Source: Sphingomonadales bacterium
GTDB lineage: Bacteria; Bacteroidota; Bacteroidia; UBA7662
Length of the DNA: 7,616 bases
NCBI GenBank assembly: GCA_016872125.1
Contig: VHBD01000062.1
Span: 1 to 7,616 of the forward strand
Reading direction: 5' to 3'
In this document: positions 1 to 6,863 of the stretch, one piece after another
Numbering within the stretch: position 1 is the first letter of the stretch
How the letters are laid out: every line of letters starts with the position of its first letter
Made by a program: the position numbers and the translations under genes
Notes under the pieces: model-generated
What the model saw: only the letters and a program-made list of their open reading frames with translations
The model's database searches: none
Told to the model about the DNA's origin: nothing

Positions 1-1
1 C

Positions 2-1660
2 ATTGTGTTGGATGATTATGTGTACTCTTTCCCCACGGTTCAGTCAGAAATCTCCGGGGGGATGTCCTCCATTTCCGGAAATTTCACCACCGAAGAAGCC
101 AAAGACCTTGCCAATATCCTCAAAGCCGGTAAGCTCCCTGCGCCTGCTCGTATTGTCGAGGAGGCTGTGGTTGGGCCTAGTTTAGGCAAAGAAGCGATTC
201 AAAGCGGATTGTGGTCCATCGTCATGGGCTTGTTGTTGGTTTTGGTTTTCATGGCTTTGTATTATGCCCGCTCCGGCCTGATTGCCAATGCCGTTTTGTT
301 CGCTAACATTTTCTTTATCTTCGGTATTCTGGCCTCGCTGCAAGCGGTTCTTACCCTGCCTGGCTTAGCGGGTATTGTGTTGACCATCGGTATGGCGGTG
401 GATGCAAATGTTTTGATTTTTGAACGTATTCGCGAAGAATTGGCTCGATCCAAAAGCCAGCGTCAAGCGGTTAACGATGGTTTCTCCAACGCGTATTCAT
501 CGATTATTGATGCGAACGTCACGACCATCCTTACCGGTATCGTGCTTTATGTTTTCGGTTCAGGTCCTATCAAGGGGTTCGCAACGACCTTAATTGTGGG
601 GATTCTCACCTCCCTCTTTGCGGCCTTGTTTCTTTCACGTTTGATTATGGAATATTTTGTTTCCAAAGACAAACCCATCACCTTTGGGACCTCGGCCACC
701 TTGAATATGTTCACCAACCTGAATTTTAACTTTTTGGGGAGACGCAGGCTTTGGTACGGCGTTTCGCTTACCGTGATTGTGGCTGGTTTGATTTCCATGT
801 TTACGCAGGGTTTCAATTTGGGGGTTGACTTCAAAGGGGGGCGCAGTTATGTTGTGACCGTGGATTCCGATCGAGGTGCAGGAGATATCCGATCGGCTTT
901 AACGACCGCTTACGGCTCGGCACCGGAGGTCAAAACCTTTGGCAGTGATCGACAATTCAAGATCACCACCACCTACAAAATCAACGATAACAGCGAAGCA
1001 ATAGACGCTGAGGTGGAAGAGAAATTGTGGCAGGGATTGTCGGGTCTTTATCGGTCCAAACCCAGCCAAGAGACCTTCAAGGCCAGTTATTTGATGAGTT
1101 CGCAGAAGGTAGGGCCTACGATTGCGGATGATATCAAGGTCTCGGCAATTTGGTCCATTCTTTTTGCTCTGGTGGCGATTTTCGTTTACATCGTGATTCG
1201 ATTCCGTAAATGGCAATACGCTCTCGGTGCCACAGTGGCCTTGGCGCACGATGTTCTGGTGGTTCTCGCCGTCTTCTCCCTGGGATGGAAGTGGTTCCCT
1301 TTCTCGATGGAAATAGACCAGGCCTTCATTGCCGCTATTTTGACCATCGTGGGGTATTCGATTAACGATACCGTGGTCGTCTTTGACCGTATCCGAGAAG
1401 ATCTTGGAACGAAGAAACTCACGGCCGATATGAGCATTATGAACAAGGCTCTGAATACAACCCTTTCTCGTACGTTAATTACAGCCTTTACCACCATCAT
1501 CACGGTGGTGGTTTTGTTCTTGTTCGGTGGTGATGTGATCAAGAGTTTCTCTTTCGCCATATTGATCGGACTTATTGTGGGCACCTATTCTTCTATCTTC
1601 ACTGCATCGGCCTTGGTCCTTGATACGGTGAAGTGGATGGAAGGTCGTTCCAAGCGATAA
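2..1660 (+). CDS. secDF: Protein translocase SecDF (fused), C-terminal part, 5' truncated by window edge
   Basis: SecD and SecF are inner-membrane accessory subunits of the Sec translocon that use the proton motive force to pull exported proteins across the membrane. The frame is open from the first bases and ends in TAA at 1658-1660, giving 552 residues. Bacteroidota SecDF fusions are usually about 950-1,000 residues, so the SecD N-terminus and most of its periplasmic domain lie to the left. The visible start, IVLDDYVYSFPTVQSEISGG, is the end of the SecD periplasmic region. Five SecD membrane helices follow, with the signature GMAVDANVLIFERIREE near 388-440. The SecF half begins near 740 and carries LGVDFKGGRSY (about 815-850), a periplasmic loop (about 850-1130), and helices including GYSINDTVVVFDRIRED (about 1350-1402). 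Both halves look intact. The GTG at 5-7 is an internal Val codon, not a start. Confidence 0.96.
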   Translation: MVLDDYVYSFPTVQSEISGGMSSISGNFTTEEAKDLANILKAGKLPAPARIVEEAVVGPSLGKEAIQSGLWSIVMGLLLVLVFMALYYARSGLIANAVLFANIFFIFGILASLQAVLTLPGLAGIVLTIGMAVDANVLIFERIREELARSKSQRQAVNDGFSNAYSSIIDANVTTILTGIVLYVFGSGPIKGFATTLIVGILTSLFAALFLSRLIMEYFVSKDKPITFGTSATLNMFTNLNFNFLGRRRLWYGVSLTVIVAGLISMFTQGFNLGVDFKGGRSYVVTVDSDRGAGDIRSALTTAYGSAPEVKTFGSDRQFKITTTYKINDNSEAIDAEVEEKLWQGLSGLYRSKPSQETFKASYLMSSQKVGPTIADDIKVSAIWSILFALVAIFVYIVIRFRKWQYALGATVALAHDVLVVLAVFSLGWKWFPFSMEIDQAFIAAILTIVGYSINDTVVVFDRIREDLGTKKLTADMSIMNKALNTTLSRTLITAFTTIITVVVLFLFGGDVIKSFSFAILIGLIVGTYSSIFTASALVLDTVKWMEGRSKR

Positions 1661-1676
1661 TTGACCTTCAAGAATT

Positions 1677-1683
1677 AAAGAGG
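1677..1683 (+). promoter_or_regulatory. Ribosome binding site of the DUF58 gene
   Basis: The sequence AAAGAGG lies 5 bases before the ATG at 1689 in the 28-bp gap after secDF. It is the clearest Shine-Dalgarno-like site in the window and supports that start. I see no terminator in the gap, so the gene is probably co-transcribed with secDF. Confidence 0.5.
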
Positions 1684-1688
1684 CTTCA

Positions 1689-2624
1689 ATGGCTAACATC
1701 GAAGTAGATTCATGGACCCCTGCTGATTTTGAATCGGCAGGGGTTTTGGATTTATTGGCAAGGCAGTCCGTCGAAGGGTTTATAACCGGTTTGCACGCCA
1801 GTCCGGATCACGGCTTTTCGGTGGAATTTGCCGAACACCGGTTGTACAATACCGGTGAATCGACCCGGCATATTGATTGGAAATTGCTGGCAAGAACCGA
1901 CAAACTTTTTACCAAGCGCTACGAAGAGGAAACCAATTTAAGAGCGCATTTTCTGCTGGATGCTTCTGCGTCGATGTTTTATCCGGAGGGGAGATCGGGA
2001 AAATGGGAATTTTCGATAAGAGCCATTGCAGCCTTGGTGCATTTGTTAGAGAAGCAAAGGGATGCCTACGGGCTCCTGCTTTTTGACAAGGAACTAAGGA
2101 GGATATTGCGCCCTTCCATGGGTAAATCTCATCATCATCGGATGATGTTGCATCTACAAAAAGCACTGCGCTCCAAGGCTGAGGATTATGGTGGTCTAAC
2201 CAAATTGTTGCCTGCCTTACATGAATTGGCAGAAACCATGCCACCTCGGTCTATGCTTGTTTTGTTTAGCGACTGTTTTGAAACGGGACTCAATGCCATG
2301 GACGAACTTGCCGCTGCATTGCAACACCTTCGGTACAAAAATCACGAGGTGCTCTTGTTTCATACCGTGGATGAAGCAACGGAATTATCTTTTGACTGGC
2401 CCAACAGGCCCTATACGTTGGTGGATCCCGAGAGCGGGAGGCAATTGCGCTTGAACCCTGCGGAATACAGGGAAGCCTATCGAGATCAGGCCCTAAAATT
2501 TAGAGAATCCTTGCGTCTCCGTTGCGGTCAATTCGGAATAGACCTCATCGAGGCCGACTGCGCTACGGGTCATGTCAAGGTCTTGGAGGCTTTTTTGAGA
2601 AGGCGTTCCCGCCGAAACTTGTAG
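1689..2624 (+). CDS. DUF58 domain protein with vWA-like metal-site motif
   Basis: This is a 311-residue protein of the DUF58 family, usually encoded beside MoxR-type AAA+ ATPases and thought to act with them as chaperone-like partners. Its exact molecular role is not established. The DUF58 signature is plain: residues 42-57 (GFSVEFAEHRLYNTGE), then STRHIDWKLLARTDKLFTKR (58-77). It is followed by a vWA-like strand with a DxSxS MIDAS motif (D91, S93, S95) and a later FSD (S194, D195) after a hydrophobic strand. There is no signal peptide or membrane helix, so it is probably cytoplasmic. Length is normal for the family. It starts 28 bases after secDF, but no MoxR gene is adjacent on the right, which is less usual. 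The last 17 codons overlap the end of the convergent EamA gene; this basic tail (LRRRSRRNL at the end) lies beyond the conserved domain. Confidence 0.9.
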   Translation: MANIEVDSWTPADFESAGVLDLLARQSVEGFITGLHASPDHGFSVEFAEHRLYNTGESTRHIDWKLLARTDKLFTKRYEEETNLRAHFLLDASASMFYPEGRSGKWEFSIRAIAALVHLLEKQRDAYGLLLFDKELRRILRPSMGKSHHHRMMLHLQKALRSKAEDYGGLTKLLPALHELAETMPPRSMLVLFSDCFETGLNAMDELAAALQHLRYKNHEVLLFHTVDEATELSFDWPNRPYTLVDPESGRQLRLNPAEYREAYRDQALKFRESLRLRCGQFGIDLIEADCATGHVKVLEAFLRRRSRRNL

Positions 2625-3553
2625 TTTTTGTACCAAGCTTCCCCAACGACCGTGGCGATCAGAATGGCGGTCCCCACATAAAACAAGGGGGACATTTGTT
2701 CGCTTTCGCCGAAGAGCCAATACCCTAACACAATTCCGTAAACAGGCTCCATGTTCACCGATAGTACAAAAGTGAACGGGTCGATTTGCCGCATCAAGCG
2801 TATACTGGCGACAAAGGGATAACACGTACAAAACAAGGCCAAAACAGAAACCCAAAACCAATCCATGACGCTAAGACTCAGCCATGGCCATGGAAAAGGA
2901 TGGATTGTTACGGTACCCGAATTTGGGATCGATATCCACCAATACCTGAACAGAAGCCAAAGGCTAATACCCAGCAATCCACCGACCATTTCCCAGAAGG
3001 CCACTTGCAGAGGCTGAAAGCGTTCGGTTAACTTGGAATTCAAAACCGCAAACCAAGCCGCTAACATGGCGGATAGGCATGCGGTCCACCATGCCAACGG
3101 CGCAAAATGCTGAACCTTTATCAGGAGGAACATTGCCAGCATGGCAAGGCATGCCAAAATAATTTCGCTGATGCTGGGGATTTGTTTTCGATAAAGGGCT
3201 TTGATGAGGGAGGCCCACAACGCAGAGGTGGCCAAGCCGGCCAAGGTCAAGGCGATGTTCGATAGGTCAATGGCATGGTAGAAGGTCACCCAATGCAAGG
3301 CGATGATCCATCCTGTTCCTAACATGGGCCACAGGGATTTCAAAGGCAGCATCAAAGAGACTTGGGTCGCTAAACACCATATTCCGATGATCAAGGAGGC
3401 GATGGCCATGCGGTTCCAAACCAAATCCAAGGCATGGACCTCGATGAGTTTACCCAAAATGGCCGTAAAACCCCATACAAAAACGATAAAGTGCATTTCG
3501 GCATAGGCCAACCATCCTGATGTGCGCTTATTCAACGTAGCGGATAAACTCAT
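2570..3553 (-). CDS. EamA/DMT-family transporter (10-TM)
   Basis: This is a 327-residue inner-membrane permease of the drug/metabolite transporter superfamily, which exports or imports small metabolites such as amino acids. The substrate cannot be told from sequence. Two EamA repeats are visible. The first (about residues 13-145) opens with MHFIVFVWGFTAILGKLIEV; the second (about 155-303) ends with the family motif SVNMEPVYGIVLGYWLFGES (266-285). About ten hydrophobic helices can be traced, then a basic cytoplasmic tail (310-327). I chose the ATG at 3553, five bases after the LptG stop. An in-frame ATG at 3622 would add 23 non-conserved residues lying inside lptG. It is the third gene of the mtgA-lptG-eamA unit. 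Codons 311-327 overlap the DUF58 gene on the other strand. Confidence 0.9.
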   Translation of the reverse strand: MSLSATLNKRTSGWLAYAEMHFIVFVWGFTAILGKLIEVHALDLVWNRMAIASLIIGIWCLATQVSLMLPLKSLWPMLGTGWIIALHWVTFYHAIDLSNIALTLAGLATSALWASLIKALYRKQIPSISEIILACLAMLAMFLLIKVQHFAPLAWWTACLSAMLAAWFAVLNSKLTERFQPLQVAFWEMVGGLLGISLWLLFRYWWISIPNSGTVTIHPFPWPWLSLSVMDWFWVSVLALFCTCYPFVASIRLMRQIDPFTFVLSVNMEPVYGIVLGYWLFGESEQMSPLFYVGTAILIATVVGEAWYKNYKFRRERLLKKASKTLT

Positions 3554-3558
3554 GCTGC

Positions 3559-4638
3559 CTATTTGGGGGCCCGGTAGTACAGCCAGGCCGTGCCCAGGCC
3601 AAACAAAATATTGGGGGTCCAAGCAGCAAGCATAGGCGGGAAATCACCTTTGATGGCAAAAGTTAGGCTGAATCTTTGCATCACGATAAAGGCAAAGCAT
3701 AAGCCCAAACCAATCCCTAACACAGGACCTATACCGCCGCGCTTTTTGCGGGTGGAGAGGCTCAAACCCATCAAGGTAAAAATGATCGCAGAGAAGGGAA
3801 TTGAGAATCGGCTGTAATGTTCTACCCAAAAAGGTTCGGTGGCTTCATTGCCCTTGCGTTCCAATTCTTGAATATAGCGGAGTAAATCGCTTCTGCCTAG
3901 GAGGTAAGCATCCGAAGCAATGGATTGGTTAAAGTCTTCCGGACGAAAGCCGAGTTTGCGTTGACTCTGTGATTCGGTAGTGACTTTGAGGCGGGAGCCC
4001 CTCCAGTGACGTTCGGTGACCTGCATAAGGTCCCAGCATTGGCACTTGGAATTCCATCGAATCCGCTCGGCGCTGAGCCTAGAGATCAAGCGCCGATGAC
4101 GGAATCGATCCATGGCCAGGCGATATCCGGTGCTATCGGTATTGGAATACGATTCCAGGTAAACCATGCGACCAGGACTTGTCTGGAATTGCTGATTCCG
4201 GGAATGGCTGTAATAGGGATCCCGAAGGTAAAGACTTTCGAAACGTATCCTGGCTTGATTGGAAGCGGGCAATACCCAATTACTCAGGTAATAATTAAGG
4301 CCACCAATTAAAACGGCCACGCCAAGGAAAGGCAGGCAAAGCCGTCGGAATGACCAGCCGGTGTTGAGGACTGCAATGATTTCGTTACGTTCCGCCAACC
4401 TTGCCCCTGTAAAGATGATGGCGATAAAGACAAAGAGGGGGCTGAGTAAATTGGCATAATAGGGTATGAAATGCACATAGTACTCGCTCCAAATCTGCAT
4501 CGCTCCCAAGGAGTGCTTCAAAAAGCCGTCCAACTTTTCGGTAAGGTCAAAAACAATAGCTATAACAATGAAAACACCTAATGCCCCTGCATAATTGCTT
4601 AGGTACATCTTCGCTAAATAGCCGTCCAGCTTTTTCAT
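3559..4638 (-). CDS. lptG: LptF/LptG (YjgP/YjgQ) family permease, LptG-like
   Basis: LptF and LptG form the inner-membrane part of the LptB2FG transporter, which extracts lipopolysaccharide from the inner membrane and passes it to the Lpt bridge. This 359-residue protein has the family layout. An N-terminal membrane block has helices at about 17-35, 60-78 and 98-116, with the conserved LAERNEIIAVLNTGWSFRRL (81-100). A periplasmic beta-jellyroll region (about 125-265) follows, then three C-terminal helices (about 278-295, 303-322, 333-354) with the glycine-rich KRGGIGPVLGIGLG stretch. The N-terminus MKKLDGYLAKMYL and the phrase AIVFDLTEKLD resemble Bacteroidota LptG more than LptF; the F/G choice is inference. 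Its ATG overlaps the mtgA stop as ATGA (4635-4638), suggesting translational coupling. No partner lptF or lptB is in the window. Confidence 0.88.
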   Translation of the reverse strand: MKKLDGYLAKMYLSNYAGALGVFIVIAIVFDLTEKLDGFLKHSLGAMQIWSEYYVHFIPYYANLLSPLFVFIAIIFTGARLAERNEIIAVLNTGWSFRRLCLPFLGVAVLIGGLNYYLSNWVLPASNQARIRFESLYLRDPYYSHSRNQQFQTSPGRMVYLESYSNTDSTGYRLAMDRFRHRRLISRLSAERIRWNSKCQCWDLMQVTERHWRGSRLKVTTESQSQRKLGFRPEDFNQSIASDAYLLGRSDLLRYIQELERKGNEATEPFWVEHYSRFSIPFSAIIFTLMGLSLSTRKKRGGIGPVLGIGLGLCFAFIVMQRFSLTFAIKGDFPPMLAAWTPNILFGLGTAWLYYRAPK

Positions 4639-5345
4639 CGCAAAGATTTGGGTTTTTTGGACGATCCGTGCTGATCCAAGTGGACCGGGCCAATTTGACG
4701 CATGAGGCGTTGAATTTTGGAGGCCCTTCGTCGCAGATAGGGACTGGGTTGACCAGGATTTCGTTGTCGGGGGTTGGGGAAGGCGGCGACCAACAACGCT
4801 GCTTGCCTTTTGCTCAAATCAGCAGCCCTTTGGTCAAAGTAGGCTTGGGATGCAGCTTCGGCCCCGTATATGCCAGGACCCATTTCAATGCTGTTGAGGT
4901 ACACCTCCATAATTCGTCGCTTGGACCATAGCAATTCAATCGTAACCGTGAAATAGGCTTCCAGGCCTTTGCGTAAATAATTACGTGCCGGCCAGAGGAA
5001 GATATTTTTGGCAGTTTGTTGGGAAATCGTCGATCCACCCAACATGCGCTTATTGCCTTTTTGATTCCTGCGGTAGGCACGTTGCAGGGCCTCAAAGTCA
5101 AAGCCATGGTGTTCCATGAAATGTTGATCCTCGGTGGCTACAGCCGCTTGGATCAAGTGGGGAGAAATTTGCTCCAAAGGCACCCAATCCCTATACCATC
5201 TGTGGGCTTGGCCTTCTTGGGGTTGATCCAGCAACCTAATGAACATCAGCGGCGTAAAGGGAACCGGTACCCAGCGGTACAGCAAGGTCAACCCTAACGA
5301 AAACAACCATAACCCCAAGAAAAATCGAAAAACTTTACGAATCAT
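4635..5345 (-). CDS. mtgA: Monofunctional biosynthetic peptidoglycan transglycosylase (GT51)
   Basis: MtgA polymerises lipid II into glycan strands on the outer face of the inner membrane. The 236-residue protein has one N-terminal membrane anchor (about 7-24) and a single GT51 domain with no penicillin-binding domain, normal for MtgA. Visible motifs in order are ATEDQHFMEHHGFD (70-83), with catalytic Glu72; GGSTISQQTAKN (103-114); RKGLEAY (125-131), with Glu129 matching the second active-site Glu of the family; and KRRIMEVYLN (142-151). The sequence EMGPGIYGAEAAS then matches the usual end of the fold. The start is the ATG at 5345, preceded by an A-rich leader (AAAAGATTAAA) and no Shine-Dalgarno site. 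It is the first gene of a minus-strand operon with the LptG-like permease and the EamA transporter. Confidence 0.93.
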   Translation of the reverse strand: MIRKVFRFFLGLWLFSLGLTLLYRWVPVPFTPLMFIRLLDQPQEGQAHRWYRDWVPLEQISPHLIQAAVATEDQHFMEHHGFDFEALQRAYRRNQKGNKRMLGGSTISQQTAKNIFLWPARNYLRKGLEAYFTVTIELLWSKRRIMEVYLNSIEMGPGIYGAEAASQAYFDQRAADLSKRQAALLVAAFPNPRQRNPGQPSPYLRRRASKIQRLMRQIGPVHLDQHGSSKKPKSLR

Positions 5346-5365
5346 TTTAATCTTTTGACCCAGGG

Positions 5366-5381
5366 CCTAAGGTAACCTAGG
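5366..5381. repeat. Imperfect palindrome in the mtgA leader
   Basis: CCTAAGGTAACCTAGG matches its own reverse complement at 12 of 16 positions. It contains a perfect AGGT-A-ACCT core (5370-5378) and a CCTAGG (5376-5381). It lies 20-36 bases before the mtgA ATG, downstream of the candidate promoter, so it could be an operator or a small leader hairpin. I cannot assign it to a known regulator, and it may be chance. Confidence 0.25.
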
Positions 5382-5402
5382 TTGAGCAGGTCCATTGGAG
5401 CC

Positions 5403-5433
5403 CAAAGATGCACCGCTTCTTAAACAAATCCAA
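5403..5433 (-). promoter_or_regulatory. Possible Bacteroidetes-type promoter for the mtgA operon
   Basis: On the minus strand, TTG (5433-5431) is followed after 20 bases by CATCTTTG (5410-5403). The known Bacteroidetes primary-sigma consensus is TTG at -33 and TAnnTTTG at -7, so the -7 element has one mismatch and the spacing is acceptable. It would give a leader of about 50 bases before the mtgA ATG at 5345. Such short motifs arise by chance, so this is only a candidate. Confidence 0.3.
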
Positions 5434-5508
5434 GACGATGCTTGTTAGCAAATTTTATACAATCCCTCACTTTCACCACTATTTGGCTTCCCAAACCCCA
5501 TCTTTGCC

Positions 5509-6105
5509 TTGAAATTTTCCTTGATCGTCCCTTCATTCCTTAAATTCCTTCCGGTAGCGACTTTTATCGCCTGCTCTACCATTGAATCAAAATCTTTGGT
5601 GGGAGCAGAGAAAAAATCCAATATTCCTATGAATTTCTACGATTTGCAAGCTGAAGACCTTCAAGGTCAAACGATTTCGTTCTCCCAGTTTCGGGGGAAA
5701 AAGGTTCTATTGGTCAATACCGCCTCTGAATGTGGATTTACCCCTCAACTGGCGGAGCTCCAAAGGCTCCAAGATCGATTCCAAGGCCGATTGGTGGTGG
5801 TCGGAATCCCTACCAACGACTTTGGTGGCCAAGAGCCATTGGATAATTCCGAGATCGGTGCCTTTTGTGCGAGCAATTACGGGGTCAATTTTTTGTTGCT
5901 GGCCAAAGGCAAAACCCGGGGTACCGATCAACATAAGGTCATTCGATGGCTAACTACCAAGAGCCTTAACGGGGTGTCTTCGTCCAAGGTATGGTGGAAT
6001 TTTCAGAAATACTTGGTGGATGAGCAAGGTCAATTGATGAATTGGTATTTGCCCACCACCTCTCCGCTGGCATCAAGATTAGTCCGCAAAATCGAAGGGC
6101 GATGA
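5509..6105 (+). CDS. Glutathione peroxidase family thiol peroxidase, predicted exported lipoprotein
   Basis: It reduces hydrogen peroxide and organic hydroperoxides. The 198-residue protein has the GPx fold and full catalytic tetrad: Cys75 in NTASECGFTPQ (70-80), Gln108 in NDFGGQEP (103-110), and Trp163-Asn164 in WWNFQKYL. Cysteine replaces selenocysteine. Cys120 in AFCASNYGV sits where yeast Gpx3 has its resolving cysteine, so a thioredoxin-dependent 2-Cys mechanism is more likely than glutathione use (inference). I chose TTG at 5509: it gives a signal-like N-terminus (K2, then hydrophobic residues) ending in TFIAC, a plausible though imperfect lipobox with Cys22, before a polar linker. No ATG or GTG lies upstream in frame before a stop. 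The alternative ATG at 5629 would give a 158-residue cytoplasmic enzyme with the complete domain. The stop overlaps the crtW ATG. Confidence 0.9.
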   Translation: MKFSLIVPSFLKFLPVATFIACSTIESKSLVGAEKKSNIPMNFYDLQAEDLQGQTISFSQFRGKKVLLVNTASECGFTPQLAELQRLQDRFQGRLVVVGIPTNDFGGQEPLDNSEIGAFCASNYGVNFLLLAKGKTRGTDQHKVIRWLTTKSLNGVSSSKVWWNFQKYLVDEQGQLMNWYLPTTSPLASRLVRKIEGR

Positions 6106-6863
6106 TCAGCGATGCCTCTTTTGTGGGCCATCATCCCCGCTTCAAGGCGTTGGTGCATCGTCGGCTTCGCAAGGGTTGGGGCCTGGGAATGGCCACGTTG
6201 ATCATGGTCGCTTGGGCAGTTTTCCTATTTTTGGCTTGCTCGCGTTCATGGTCTTGGCAGAACCCGTGGTTGTATCCTGCCATGGCATTGCAGACCTTCC
6301 TCTTCACAGGCTTATTCATTACCGCTCATGACGCCATGCACGGCACGGTTTCATTGAACTCCTTCCTTAACCGGTGGATAGGAAGATTATGCCTTTGGGC
6401 GTTTGCTTTTAATTCTTGGAGCAGAATGTTGCCCGATCACCACCGGCATCATCGCCTGGTAGGTACCGATGAGGATCCTGATTTTGGACCACCACGCTTC
6501 TGGGCCTGGTTCTTCGGTTTTGTGTCCCATTATGTGCGCTGGTACCAGATTCTGCTCTGTGCTATTCTCTTTAATTACCTTCAGTGGTTGGGGGTTCAGG
6601 GCTCTTCCATGATTCAGTTTTACATCATTCCCTCGGTCTTGAGTTTGCTCCAATTGTTTTACTTCGGAACCTATTTGCCGCATTTCTCTGACCCGGGAAA
6701 AGGTTTGGTCCCTAACAATGCGCATCGCTCTCGAACCCAGCAAGCCAGGCATCTTTGGGCCTTTGTGACTTGTTATTTTTTTGGATATCATTGGGAGCAT
6801 CACGAGGCTCCTGCTACCCCCTGGTGGATGTTGCCCTTAACCAAAAGTTCTACTTTTTCATGA
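6102..6863 (+). CDS. crtW: Beta-carotene 4-ketolase, CrtW type
   Basis: CrtW is a membrane di-iron oxygenase that adds keto groups at C4/C4' of beta-ionone rings, making echinenone, canthaxanthin or, with a hydroxylase, astaxanthin-type carotenoids. The 253-residue protein is of normal length with several membrane segments. Its histidine boxes are HDAMH (76-80), HHRHH (113-117) followed by GTDEDPDFGPP, and HWEHH (230-234). CrtW-specific phrases confirm a ketolase rather than a CrtZ hydroxylase: FGTYLPH (188-194), NNAHRSR (205-211) and PWWMLPLTK (240-248). The start is the ATG at 6102, overlapping the gpx stop as ATGA; a TTG 60 bases upstream lies inside gpx and adds no conserved sequence. Its own stop overlaps the start of the receptor gene. 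No other carotenoid genes (crtB, crtI, crtY, crtZ) are in the window. Confidence 0.93.
   Translation: MISDASFVGHHPRFKALVHRRLRKGWGLGMATLIMVAWAVFLFLACSRSWSWQNPWLYPAMALQTFLFTGLFITAHDAMHGTVSLNSFLNRWIGRLCLWAFAFNSWSRMLPDHHRHHRLVGTDEDPDFGPPRFWAWFFGFVSHYVRWYQILLCAILFNYLQWLGVQGSSMIQFYIIPSVLSLLQLFYFGTYLPHFSDPGKGLVPNNAHRSRTQQARHLWAFVTCYFFGYHWEHHEAPATPWWMLPLTKSSTFS

Larger units (their letters stand above)
5346..5508. promoter_or_regulatory. Divergent intergenic region between mtgA and gpx
   Basis: These 163 bp are the only sizeable non-coding stretch in the window and must hold the start signals of both divergent operons. It contains one reasonable promoter candidate for the mtgA side and an imperfect palindrome, listed separately. 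I could not find a convincing consensus promoter for the gpx side. There is an A/T-rich run, AAATTTTATACAAT (about 5450-5463), some 45-60 bases before the gpx start, that could be part of one. Confidence 0.6.

Noticed and set aside
899..1584. Open frames on the minus strand opposite secDF
   Set aside because: They are antisense to strongly conserved SecF sequence and their translations show no recognisable domain; they are shadows.
2522..3031. Plus-strand open frames within the 3' ends of DUF58 and EamA
   Set aside because: Low-complexity, basic/proline-rich translations opposite or out of frame with well-supported genes.
3554..3622. Longer start (ATG at 3622) for the EamA transporter
   Set aside because: The extra 23 residues overlap lptG, are not hydrophobic family sequence, and the ATG at 3553 follows the lptG stop by five bases.
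5499..5506. Plus-strand CATCTTTG as a -7 promoter element for gpx
   Set aside because: It ends two bases before the TTG start, so transcription would start within the signal sequence, and no TTG lies at the right distance upstream. It would only make sense if translation began at the ATG at 5629.
6042..6101. Longer start (TTG at 6042) for crtW
   Set aside because: It lies inside gpx, adds 20 residues with no family similarity, and the ATG at 6102 forms a clean ATGA overlap and gives a normal-length protein.
6387..6803. A 138-residue open frame on the minus strand opposite crtW
   Set aside because: It lies wholly within conserved crtW sequence and its product resembles no family I know.
6102..6863. 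CrtZ-type carotene hydroxylase or ordinary fatty-acid desaturase
   Set aside because: The FGTYLPH, NNAHRSR and PWWMLP phrases and the GTDEDPDF after the second histidine box match CrtW ketolases, not hydroxylases or desaturases.
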